Source of the DNA: an uncultured Verrucomicrobiota bacterium | GTDB taxonomy: Bacteria > Verrucomicrobiota > Verrucomicrobiia > Limisphaerales > UBA9464 | Assembly: GCA_903925515.1 (NCBI GenBank) | Contig: CAIYFP010000418.1 | Span: 1-7,426 of the forward strand | Length of the DNA stretch: 7,426 bases | Direction of reading: 5' to 3' | In this document: in pieces, positions 1 through 5,528 of the stretch | How the letters are laid out: the number at the start of each line of letters is the position of its first letter | Numbering within the stretch: position 1 is the stretch's first letter | Notes under the pieces: generated by a model | What the model was told of the DNA's origin: nothing | Database searches by the model: none | The model's input: only the letters and a program-made list of their open reading frames with translations | Made by a program: the position numbers and the translations under genes

Positions 1-554
1 CTCGCCAGCTCCGTTGTCGCGGCCACGTATCCGCCCGACGCCGCCGGGAACCAAACCCGCGTCGTGAAGGTGGGGTCGCCGGGGTCCGCGAAGTTGTTGC
101 CCTCGAACCGCACCGAGTTGCCGGGGACGCCCCGGAGCGAATCAGCCGGACCCTGCGGCTCGGGCAACGCTCGGGCATACTTGGTGACGCGGGGCGCGAT
201 CTGGAAGTTGAAGTCGGACGCCCAGGCAAGGCCCCATGCGTCGTACAGGCTCAACGAGCCGATCGTCGCCGTCGGCGGAATGATCGCCACGATGCGCTGG
301 TCCGTGGCCGAGAAGGTGGCCGTGCCCAACCCGAACCGCACGCTCGTGACGGACGCCATGCCCGTGCCCCGGATCTCCACCTGGTCCCCGGGCTTGCCCC
401 GGATCTGGTCGGTGCCCGTCGCCGGCGGGTTGATTCGCCGGATGGAGGTCACCACCAACGCCTCGGCCCGGAACGTTCCATGCAACGCCCACGCGGCGCA
501 CGCCAGCACCACCCACACCGCCTTCTTCCATGCACCCGCCATCATGCCGTTCAT
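1..554 (-). CDS. Exported IPT/TIG-domain protein, N-terminal part (runs off left edge)
   Basis: My own translation from the ATG at 554 stays open to base 1, giving 184 residues with no stop, so the gene is cut by the window edge. Residues 1-31 look like a Sec signal peptide: a short basic start (KK at 10-11), a hydrophobic core VWVVLACAAWAL, and a probable cleavage after FRAEA. Residues ~35-119 fit an IPT/TIG Ig-like fold: INPP near the start, KPGDQVEIRGTGM, the VRFG strand, then IIPPTATIGSLSLYD. A second similar unit begins at ~120 (APRVTKYARALPEP, then VPGNSVRFEGNNF). TIG repeats occur in many bacterial surface and secreted proteins, so the real activity probably lies in the unseen C-terminus. 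ATG codons at 545 and 542 are alternative starts. The purine-rich GGAAGGGCGGAAAGGG just upstream could serve any of the three. It lies 56 nt downstream of the rhomboid gene. The domain call is fairly sure; the function is unknown. Confidence 0.8.
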   Translation of the reverse strand, partial: MNGMMAGAWKKAVWVVLACAAWALHGTFRAEALVVTSIRRINPPATGTDQIRGKPGDQVEIRGTGMASVTSVRFGLGTATFSATDQRIVAIIPPTATIGSLSLYDAWGLAWASDFNFQIAPRVTKYARALPEPQGPADSLRGVPGNSVRFEGNNFADPGDPTFTTRVWFPAASGGYVAATTELA

Positions 555-610
555 CCCTTTCCGCCCTTCCGGCCCTCGTCCGCCCCGTTCCATGACCCGC
601 GCACGCTGCC
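555..610 (-). other. Short intergenic spacer, rhomboid to TIG gene
   Basis: These 56 bases separate the rhomboid stop from the TIG-protein ATG. Read on the minus strand they are purine-rich near the start codon, which may be the ribosome-binding region. I see no stem followed by a T-run, so there is no sign that transcription stops between the two genes. Confidence 0.5.
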
Positions 611-1489
611 TCATGATCCCCCGAGCATCCGTTTCCTCGCCTTTTCCAGCAGCGAACGTTCCGTGTCCGTGAGGCTTTGGATCCCGTGCGCCGCGATCTT
701 GTCGAGGATCGGGTCGATGTCATGGCTCCAGTCGTGCCCCCGGGGGGCCCGCGCCCGAGCTTGTTCCGCGCGCCTTGCACCCCGTTCCTCCCCGTCCCGG
801 ACAAGCCGCAGCCGGGGCCTTGACCAACGCAGTCCCTGCCACGCCTTCGACACCCACCCGTCCTCCGAGTTCAGCCCATGCACGGCAAGGAACCCCACGC
901 CATAGCCCCCGAGGTGAGCGAGGTGCGCCACACGGTCCATCGGAAAAACCGCGCACCAGCCGTCGTAAGCCACGAGCACCCAGAGCAAGACCGAGGCCCG
1001 CATCTCCACCGGGATGAAATACAGGCTGAACATCGCGCGTCGCTCGGGATTCAGCCGGCAATACGTCGCCACCACCGCGCACACCCCGGCCGACGCTCCC
1101 ACCACCGTCACCCCGCGCCCGAACAACCCGCCCAGCCCAACCTCCAGCAATCCGCCCAGCGTTCCCCCAAGGAGATAAATCCCAAGGAAGCGGCGCCAGC
1201 CCACCTGTTCCTCCACGCTGCGCCCGAAGAAGTACAGCCCCAGGCCGTTCGCCAGCAGATGGAACGGCAGCGGCACCGAGTGCAGGAACTGGTACGTCAG
1301 AAGCGTCCAGACGCGCCCCTCGCGAAGCGCCGTCCAGCTTAGCCCCAACGCGCCCACCACATCGACGCGCCCATGAAACGCAAGGACGCTCTGCACGATG
1401 AAGCACCCTGCAAGGACCCAGATCAGCTTCACCGCCAACCCGATGCCACCCGCGCTCGCCTCCCGCATGTAGTCCCGGTCGGAAATCAC
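611..1489 (-). CDS. Rhomboid-family intramembrane serine protease with C-terminal DUF6576-like tail
   Basis: The 292-residue product is a polytopic membrane protein that should cleave single-pass membrane substrates within the lipid bilayer. Family landmarks appear in order: REGRVWTLLTYQFLH at 57-70 (the WR loop region before TM2), HLLAN at 77-81 (the conserved H...N pair), the nucleophile in GASAG with Ser133, and AHLGGYGVG, where His192 would complete the Ser-His dyad. Hydrophobic segments lie at ~19-38, 72-90, 101-123, 127-143, 166-182 and 190-204, consistent with a six-helix rhomboid core. After a basic linker (~221-250), residues 256-288 (DIDPILDKIAAHGIQSLTD and the following helix) match the short DUF6576 module often found behind rhomboids of Bacteroidota and Verrucomicrobiota. 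The chosen start is GTG at 1489, with an in-frame TAG four codons upstream. The opening SDRDYMRE resembles the N-termini of related rhomboids. ATG at 1468 is the alternative. It lies 78 nt after the propeller gene on the same strand. Substrate unknown. Confidence 0.9.
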   Translation of the reverse strand: MISDRDYMREASAGGIGLAVKLIWVLAGCFIVQSVLAFHGRVDVVGALGLSWTALREGRVWTLLTYQFLHSVPLPFHLLANGLGLYFFGRSVEEQVGWRRFLGIYLLGGTLGGLLEVGLGGLFGRGVTVVGASAGVCAVVATYCRLNPERRAMFSLYFIPVEMRASVLLWVLVAYDGWCAVFPMDRVAHLAHLGGYGVGFLAVHGLNSEDGWVSKAWQGLRWSRPRLRLVRDGEERGARRAEQARARAPRGHDWSHDIDPILDKIAAHGIQSLTDTERSLLEKARKRMLGGS

Positions 1490-1567
1490 GCCTTCACGCT
1501 ATCCACGTCCCCCTCCCATGGCGAGCACGCCAAATGGTCCGCAGGACATCCACGTCGCCCGCCACCG
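1490..1567 (-). other. Intergenic spacer, propeller gene to rhomboid
   Basis: These 78 bases hold no gene that I can support. The nine-base string atccacgtc occurs twice on the plus strand, at 1501-1509 and 1549-1557. No terminator-like hairpin with a T-run is visible. A separate rhomboid promoter here cannot be excluded, but I see no clear -35/-10 pair. Confidence 0.4.
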
Positions 1568-2860
1568 TCACGGCCGCCCGGCAAGGCGCACCGCAACAAG
1601 CCGGGCCTTGTCCCGCGCGTAGAGCACGCCGCCCGCGACCGCCGGGCTGGCACGCACCCCGCTTCCGAGCACCTGCGCCCGCGCAAGGACCTTCCAACCC
1701 GTCCCCGACGCGTCCGCCATGATCAATTCGCCGGACTCCAGCAACACCAGCAGCCGATCGCCCTGCACAAGGACCGAGCCCACCCCCACTCGCGGCGAGG
1801 CCCATGCCACCGAGCCATCGGCCACCCGGATGCAACGCAGCTCCGCCCCTTGCTCTTGCCGCCCATGGAACCCGAACAGAAGTCCTCCCTTCCGCACTGG
1901 GGTCGAAATGTGGGCCGAGAGCGCGTCCCCCTGCATCCAGCCCTCGGCCAGCTCGCCGTCGCCCCTCCACCCCAGCCATGCGGCTCCCGTGTCATAGCTC
2001 GCCGTCACGAAGACGCCGTCCGGGCCTGCCAACGGCGTCGCGGCGTTGACCGACGCATGCTGGCGCGAACGAAACGGCACCGACGAAAGGACTCGTCCAT
2101 TCATGGGGTCGAGTACCCGTACCCCGGCCCGGTTCAGGACCACCACCCGCAGCTTGCCGCCCACGGTGCACGCCACCGGGCTCGCATATCCCGCCTCGTC
2201 GGATGTCGCCGTCCACGCGGTTCTTCCCGTGCCGGCGTCCACGGCCACCACGCCGGCCCCGTCGCGCCCCCCGACCTGCACGACCACGAGGTTGGAGACG
2301 ACGAGCGGAGAGCATGCGAACCCGAAGAATCCCTTGTCGGCCCCATGCTCGCGCCCCAAAGGCCTTGTCCAGCGCACGACGCCTGCATCCATCGTCACGC
2401 ACGTCAACCGGCCCTCTGCGCCGAACGTGAAGACGCTGCCCGGAACCACCGAGGGCGTGCCCCGTGGCCCGTCGTCGAAGCCAAAGCCATCCACGTAGGC
2501 GGTGGGCTGGGCCGACTTCCACAACGACTTCCCGGAACGGGCATCCAAGGCCTCAAGGATCTCCTCCTCGCCTCGCCGGTGGTGCAGCAGCACGCGCCCT
2601 GCGGCGACGACCGGGCTCGCGAAGCCATGGCCGACGTCCGTCTTCCAAAGCACGGCAGGCCCGGAATCAGGCCATGGGGAAGGCGAAGGACCCGGCACGA
2701 CCCCGTCACGCGTGGGCCCGAGGAACTGCGGCCAATCCGCGCGCGCCTGCAACCCATGAGCGAGTGCCATCGCCGCCGCCACGGCCGGCATCAACGACTG
2801 CACCCAACATTGAGACCATCGCGGCAAAAGTCGGGCGAGCGAAAGGCGCATGGCCTTCAA
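1568..2860 (-). CDS. Exported PQQ-like (BamB/quinoprotein-type) beta-propeller repeat protein
   Basis: The 430-residue product has an N-terminal signal peptide (about 1-41: basic start, hydrophobic MPAVAAAMALAHGL, cleavage near QARA) followed at once by DWPQFLGPTRDG, the opening signature of PQQ-like propeller proteins in Planctomycetes and Verrucomicrobia. Degenerate propeller blades follow, each with an 'aLDa.tGk.lW' type motif: EALDARSGKSLWK (103-115), a form at ~157-167 ending VVRWTRPLG, VAVDAGTGRTAWT (205-217), RVLDPMNGRVLSS (248-260) and IRVADGSVAWA (344-354), plus repeated 'ASPVV'-like strands. Such proteins act as periplasmic scaffolds (BamB) or, with extra residues, as PQQ dehydrogenases. 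I see no clear heme or dehydrogenase signature, so a scaffold or binding role is the better guess. The TTG start at 2860 overlaps the upstream exbD stop as TTGA, implying translational coupling. ATG at 2851 is the alternative start (AAGG sits 2 nt before it). The fold is sure; the cofactor and partner are unknown. Confidence 0.88.
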   Translation of the reverse strand: MKAMRLSLARLLPRWSQCWVQSLMPAVAAAMALAHGLQARADWPQFLGPTRDGVVPGPSPSPWPDSGPAVLWKTDVGHGFASPVVAAGRVLLHHRRGEEEILEALDARSGKSLWKSAQPTAYVDGFGFDDGPRGTPSVVPGSVFTFGAEGRLTCVTMDAGVVRWTRPLGREHGADKGFFGFACSPLVVSNLVVVQVGGRDGAGVVAVDAGTGRTAWTATSDEAGYASPVACTVGGKLRVVVLNRAGVRVLDPMNGRVLSSVPFRSRQHASVNAATPLAGPDGVFVTASYDTGAAWLGWRGDGELAEGWMQGDALSAHISTPVRKGGLLFGFHGRQEQGAELRCIRVADGSVAWASPRVGVGSVLVQGDRLLVLLESGELIMADASGTGWKVLARAQVLGSGVRASPAVAGGVLYARDKARLVAVRLAGRP

Positions 2861-3279
2861 TGGCCCGGCGGCAGCGTCCCGTCGAGCTGGAAGGAGACGC
2901 GGGGCGCCCCGACGAACTTGGCGGTGTCCACCACACGCAACACGTCGCCGTGCGTGGCCATGGTGTCGGCCTTGATGTACACCGGCACGTTGGAGTTGGC
3001 CGAGAGCCGGTCCTTCACCAACGCCATGAAGTCGGGAAGCGAAAGGCGCTTGGAATCCACCGTGATGTCGCCCGCGCGGTTGATCTTCACCTCGACGATG
3101 TCGGGTTTCTTCGTGGAGGTGGCCTTCACGGCGGACGGCAGGTCCATCTTCATGGTCTTCAGCCGTTGCATGGTTAGCGAAAGCATCATGAACGACGCGA
3201 GGAGGAAGAACATGACGTCGATCAGCGGGATGATCTCGATGCGGGCCTTCTTGACGGAGAGCGGCGAGGAAAGGCGCAT
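2857..3279 (-). CDS. exbD: ExbD/TolR-family biopolymer transport protein (second copy)
   Basis: The 140-residue product is normal ExbD length. It has a short cytoplasmic N-terminus (1-13), one membrane helix containing PLIDVMFFLLASFM with the family's essential proton-relay Asp at residue 21, and a periplasmic C-terminal domain (~45-135) ending VPVYIKAD...GDVLRVVDTAK...VSFQLD. ExbD sits with ExbB in the inner membrane and uses proton flow to energise TonB. The start is ATG at 3279, 13 nt after the stop of the first exbD, without a recognisable Shine-Dalgarno sequence. The TM-encoding part is almost identical at DNA level to the first exbD, while the C-terminal domains share only roughly a third of residues. 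Two ExbD paralogues in tandem are common in TonB modules of several phyla, and the second may form a heteromer or serve a different receptor. TolR is a less likely reading, given the tonB neighbour. Confidence 0.93.
   Translation of the reverse strand: MRLSSPLSVKKARIEIIPLIDVMFFLLASFMMLSLTMQRLKTMKMDLPSAVKATSTKKPDIVEVKINRAGDITVDSKRLSLPDFMALVKDRLSANSNVPVYIKADTMATHGDVLRVVDTAKFVGAPRVSFQLDGTLPPGH
3187..3243. repeat. Near-identical TM-encoding segment shared by the two exbD genes, copy in second exbD
   Basis: These 57 bases match 3656-3712 with a single mismatch (g at 3202 against c at 3671). The last 41 bases (3203-3243) are identical, including all third codon positions. The segment encodes RIEIIPLIDVMFFLLASFM. 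The flanking sequence diverges strongly on the C-terminal side. Confidence 0.9.
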
Positions 3280-3292
3280 GGGGTTCGGGAGT

Positions 3293-3790
3293 TCAGGACT
3301 TGGGGACGGCGGGGGCCGGGCTGGCCATGCCGGGGGCGGGCTCGGCGGACTCGGTGACGAAGGCCACCTTGAGGACGCCGGCGGCCCGAACGCGCTCGAG
3401 GACGCGGTTCACCTGCCCGTGGAGGGCGGCGCGGTCGGCCGTGACATACACCGGCGTGTTCGTGTTTCGCTTCATCCGGTCACGAAGGATCCCGTCCAGC
3501 TCGTCCAGCGACAGGTGCTTCTTCTCCACCGACACCTTGCCGTCCTTCTCCACCCCGATGTTGAGCATGTCGGGCTTGAAGTCGGGCTTGGCGGTGGACG
3601 CCACGGGCAGCGCCATCTTGAACGTGCCCGCCTTTTGCAGGGACAGCGACACGAGCATGAACGACGCGAGCAGGAAGAACATGACGTCGATCAGCGGGAT
3701 GATCTCGATGCGCGCCCGCTTGAGCAGGACGGGCGAGCCCCACTTGGACTTCCGCGCGGGTGCGGCCCCGCCTCCTCCTCCACCAGCCAT
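3293..3790 (-). CDS. exbD: ExbD/TolR-family biopolymer transport protein (first copy)
   Basis: The 165-residue product begins with a glycine run (MAGGGGGG) and a basic stretch, then the single membrane helix with PLIDVMFFLLASFM, whose Asp35 is the conserved protonatable residue. The periplasmic domain (~60-150) carries the usual 'KPD...V...G.VSVEKK.LSLDEL...' and 'TPVYVTAD...HGQVNRVLERVRAAGV' strands. A Pro/Ala-rich tail (EPAPGMASPAPAVPKS) follows the domain and is absent from the second copy. The frame stays open upstream to 4201, but ATG at 3790 is the sensible start: it lies 4 nt after the exbB stop, and everything upstream in this frame is an arginine/serine-rich shadow of exbB. No clear Shine-Dalgarno is visible, so translational coupling to exbB is likely. 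Confidence 0.93.
   Translation of the reverse strand: MAGGGGGGAAPARKSKWGSPVLLKRARIEIIPLIDVMFFLLASFMLVSLSLQKAGTFKMALPVASTAKPDFKPDMLNIGVEKDGKVSVEKKHLSLDELDGILRDRMKRNTNTPVYVTADRAALHGQVNRVLERVRAAGVLKVAFVTESAEPAPGMASPAPAVPKS
3656..3712. repeat. Near-identical TM-encoding segment shared by the two exbD genes, copy in first exbD
   Basis: This is the partner of 3187-3243, with one mismatch in 57 bases. It encodes the same membrane helix around the essential Asp. It is a direct repeat with a ~469-base offset, so homologous recombination between copies would delete the exbD-exbD junction and leave one hybrid gene. Confidence 0.9.
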
Positions 3791-3794
3791 GGCG

Positions 3795-4457
3795 TCAGGA
3801 ATTGGCGGAGGCGGCCTCGCGACGGAAGCGAAGGGTGTCAAAACCCTCCTGCTTGGCACGGCTGACCATGACCTCGACGTTGGTGGCGCCCGTCTCCAGC
3901 TCGAACTGGAGCTTCGCAAGGAACTCGTTGAAGAGGTTGAGGAAGAACACCCCGACGATGGCGATGGCAAGCCCCGCCGCCGTGGCGATGAGCGCCTCGC
4001 CAATGCCCTTGGAAACCCCCTCCACGGCCAGTTCCCCGGTGACCTTCTCGAATGATTCCATGATGCCGACGACGGTCCCGAGCAACCCGAACAGGGGAGC
4101 GAGCGTGATGCAGGTGTCGATCGCCACCATGAACTTCCCGGCGCGCTTGATCTCGACTCCGGCCGCCACTTGCAGCGCCCCCGCAAGGGACCCATGCACA
4201 TGCGTCAGCCCTTGATGCATCATCCGCACCACCGGGTCCGTCGCCTTCCGGGAGACATCGACCGCGGCCTTGAAGTCATGGTTGTCCATGGCCGCAAGAA
4301 CCTTCTCCAGCGTCGCCGGGTCCCGTCGCCGCCCCAGAAGGAGCCAGAAGACGGTCCGCTCGGCGACGACCGAGACCAGGACGATGGCGACGACAAGGAT
4401 GGGCCACATGATCGGCCCGCCCTTCACGAACAATTCAACAAGCGCGTTGGCTAGCAT
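3795..4457 (-). CDS. exbB: ExbB/MotA-TolQ-family proton channel protein
   Basis: The 220-residue product is an inner-membrane proton-channel subunit that partners ExbD and TonB. Three helices are visible: ~18-41 (WPILVVAIVLVSVVAERTVF), ~113-135 and ~155-180. The diagnostic loop and helix LAPLFGLLGTVVGIMESFEKV (119-139) matches the ExbB/TolQ family signature, and GIGEALIATAAGLAIAIVGVFFLN (151-174) forms the third helix. Between helices 1 and 2 lies the expected cytoplasmic helical domain (LEKVLAAMDNHDFKAAVDVSRK). The C-terminal helix (~181-205) is the cytoplasmic extension after TM3. The frame is open up to 4589, but ATG at 4457 is chosen: the extra 44 residues have no family character and would overlap tonB. 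AAGAAAG about 10 nt upstream is a weak ribosome-binding candidate. Length fits the family. It is 44 nt after tonB and 4 nt before exbD. Confidence 0.94.
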   Translation of the reverse strand: MLANALVELFVKGGPIMWPILVVAIVLVSVVAERTVFWLLLGRRRDPATLEKVLAAMDNHDFKAAVDVSRKATDPVVRMMHQGLTHVHGSLAGALQVAAGVEIKRAGKFMVAIDTCITLAPLFGLLGTVVGIMESFEKVTGELAVEGVSKGIGEALIATAAGLAIAIVGVFFLNLFNEFLAKLQFELETGATNVEVMVSRAKQEGFDTLRFRREAASANS

Positions 4458-4501
4458 TCGGTCGAACTTTCTTGGGGGTTTTGGTTGGAAAACAGGGCCG
4501 G
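4458..4501 (-). other. Spacer between tonB and exbB with short AT-rich hairpin
   Basis: This 44-base gap is AT-richer than its surroundings. It contains a perfect 5-bp stem with a 6-base loop at 4478-4493 (GTTTT-ggttgg-AAAAC on the plus strand). The stem is weak, and on the minus strand it is followed by C residues rather than T, so I do not call it a terminator. It might be an mRNA processing site or simply part of the exbB leader. Confidence 0.35.
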
Positions 4502-5263
4502 TCAACGGCCGTCGCTGAGCGTGTACACGAACTCCGTGTGTAACACCTGCCTCTTGCCCGCCGGGAACCTCCACCGGCGCTTCACCCACGTGATCGTGTT
4601 GTTGTCCAAGACGAAGGACCCGGACGGAATCAGCTTCCGCACCTCCGCGACGGACCCCGTTTCGTCCACCTCGATCTCCAGCTTCACCATCCCTTCGATG
4701 CCCTTGCGCCGCGCCTCGATCGGGTACTCGGGTTGCGGGGCAAAGATTCCCTCGTTCGCGCCCTCGCCCGGCCTCAGCGTGCGAGGTCCCGTCTGGACTT
4801 GCGGGGGCGGCGGTGCCACGGCCACGGGCCGGACCGGGGGCGGCGACGCCTGGCGGATGTCTCGGGTCGTCACCGTCAAGCCCTCCACCGGGACGGCAAA
4901 CGGGACCGACGAGGAGTCGGCCACCACCACGACTGGCTGGACCACCGCAGGCACGGGCGCAGCCGAGTCATCGGGCGGCGGGGTGTCCTCGGAAACCTCC
5001 GGCGGCGTCTGCACCGGAGGAGGGACGAACTCGACGGGGACCACGGTTGTTTCCTCCACCACGTTCGTTCTCAGGACCATGTCCAACGGCGCCTTCACGC
5101 CCATGATCCCGGTCGCGAGGAAGGCCGCGCAGATCGCGTTCACCCACATCACCTTCCTGCCCGGGTCCTTCTGGGCGCTCGGGAGGCAAGCCAGTGCAAT
5201 CTCGGATCGTATCTCGTACCGCAGGGTCGTGGCCCCCGGCAGCGTGGCCGATGTGGAACTCAT
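4502..5263 (-). CDS. tonB: TonB-family energy transducer
   Basis: The 253-residue product has TonB architecture. There is a cytoplasmic N-terminus (1-37), longer than in E. coli TonB, then one membrane helix at ~38-56 (VMWVNAICAAFLATGIMGV). A Pro/Val-rich periplasm-spanning linker follows (72-160, with PPPVQTPPEV and VAPPPPQVQ). The C-terminal TonB domain covers ~174-250: PQPEYPIEARRKGIEG, MVKLEIEVDETGSV, then NNTITWVKRRWRF and HTEFVYTL. The PEYP and G.V.....VDE.G.V signatures are diagnostic of the domain that grips the TonB box of outer-membrane receptors. The frame is open to 5359, but the preceding residues look non-coding and ATG at 5263 gives a normal N-terminus. Only GAGGG about 15 nt upstream resembles a ribosome-binding site, and it is too far away to be convincing. 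First gene of the tonB-exbB-exbD-exbD block, so a promoter is expected in 5264-5528. Confidence 0.93.
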   Translation of the reverse strand: MSSTSATLPGATTLRYEIRSEIALACLPSAQKDPGRKVMWVNAICAAFLATGIMGVKAPLDMVLRTNVVEETTVVPVEFVPPPVQTPPEVSEDTPPPDDSAAPVPAVVQPVVVVADSSSVPFAVPVEGLTVTTRDIRQASPPPVRPVAVAPPPPQVQTGPRTLRPGEGANEGIFAPQPEYPIEARRKGIEGMVKLEIEVDETGSVAEVRKLIPSGSFVLDNNTITWVKRRWRFPAGKRQVLHTEFVYTLSDGR

Positions 5264-5307
5264 GTTGCGCTCGGGCGACCCTCGCGCGTCGCCTGACCGC
5301 ATCGTTG

Positions 5308-5417
5308 GCCAGCATCCCCAATGCCGCAACGCAATCCTTGGGCGAGATTCCGCCTGCACGGACCCGATTCCGCCTCATCGCCCCGGGTTGCGTGCTCCGC
5401 ACGGCGCGGATGCTGGC
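5308..5417. repeat. 10-bp inverted repeat with 90-bp separation upstream of tonB
   Basis: GCCAGCATCC at 5308-5317 is the exact reverse complement of GGATGCTGGC at 5408-5417. A partial third copy, CCAGCATT, sits at 5467-5474. The arms bracket the direct repeat at 5346-5375. It may be a regulator site pair or chance in GC-rich DNA. Confidence 0.4.
5346..5375. repeat. 10-bp direct repeat, 20-bp spacing, upstream of tonB
   Basis: GATTCCGCCT occurs at 5346-5355 and again at 5366-5375, separated by exactly ten bases. The start-to-start distance of 20 bp is close to two helical turns, so both copies would face the same side of the DNA. They lie about 83-112 bases upstream of the tonB ATG, a plausible place for an activator or repressor. 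Confidence 0.5.
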
Positions 5418-5528
5418 TCCCGAACATCATCGCTGCCCCTTTTTGATCAGCGGGTGCAATACGCGTCCAGCATTCCCCCACGTCCTCTCGCGCATCATCG
5501 CCATGCAACCCGACGCCCCCGCGCGTGC

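Larger units (their letters stand above)
5264..5528 (-). promoter_or_regulatory. Gene-free stretch upstream of tonB, probable promoter/regulatory region
   Basis: No frame here looks like a gene: all open frames are low-quality continuations of neighbours. As the only sizeable gap before tonB it should carry that operon's promoter. It contains a 10-bp direct repeat with 20-bp periodicity (5346-5375) and a 10-bp inverted repeat (5308-5317 with 5408-5417). I could not identify a convincing sigma-70 -35/-10 pair, nor a terminator for the upstream PEP-CTERM gene. The regulatory role is inferred from position. Confidence 0.4.

Noticed and set aside
142..804. Open frame on the minus strand across the rhomboid 3' end and the TIG gene
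   Set aside because: It is a frame-shifted reading of the TIG protein gene. The correct frame from 554 gives a signal peptide and TIG domains, whereas this one gives Gly/Arg-rich nonsense.
611..1489. Rhombosortase pairing with the nearby C-terminal sorting signal
   Set aside because: Rhombosortases act on GlyGly-CTERM proteins. The sorting signal here is PEP-CTERM, handled by exosortase, and this rhomboid carries a DUF6576-like tail typical of ordinary rhomboids.
1373..3865. Long open frame on the plus strand (830 codons)
   Set aside because: It is antisense to rhomboid, the propeller gene and both exbD genes, with low-complexity composition and no recognisable fold. It is a shadow of the minus-strand codon bias.
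3791..4201. N-terminal extension of the first exbD to 4201
   Set aside because: The added residues are an Arg/Ser/Pro-rich shadow of exbB. The ATG at 3790 lies 4 nt after the exbB stop and gives a normal ExbD.
5430..5456. Possible terminator around the run of five T (plus strand)
   Set aside because: The T-run is on the strand opposite to all genes and is not preceded by a stable stem. The only pairing found is a 4-bp GCTG/CAGC stem.
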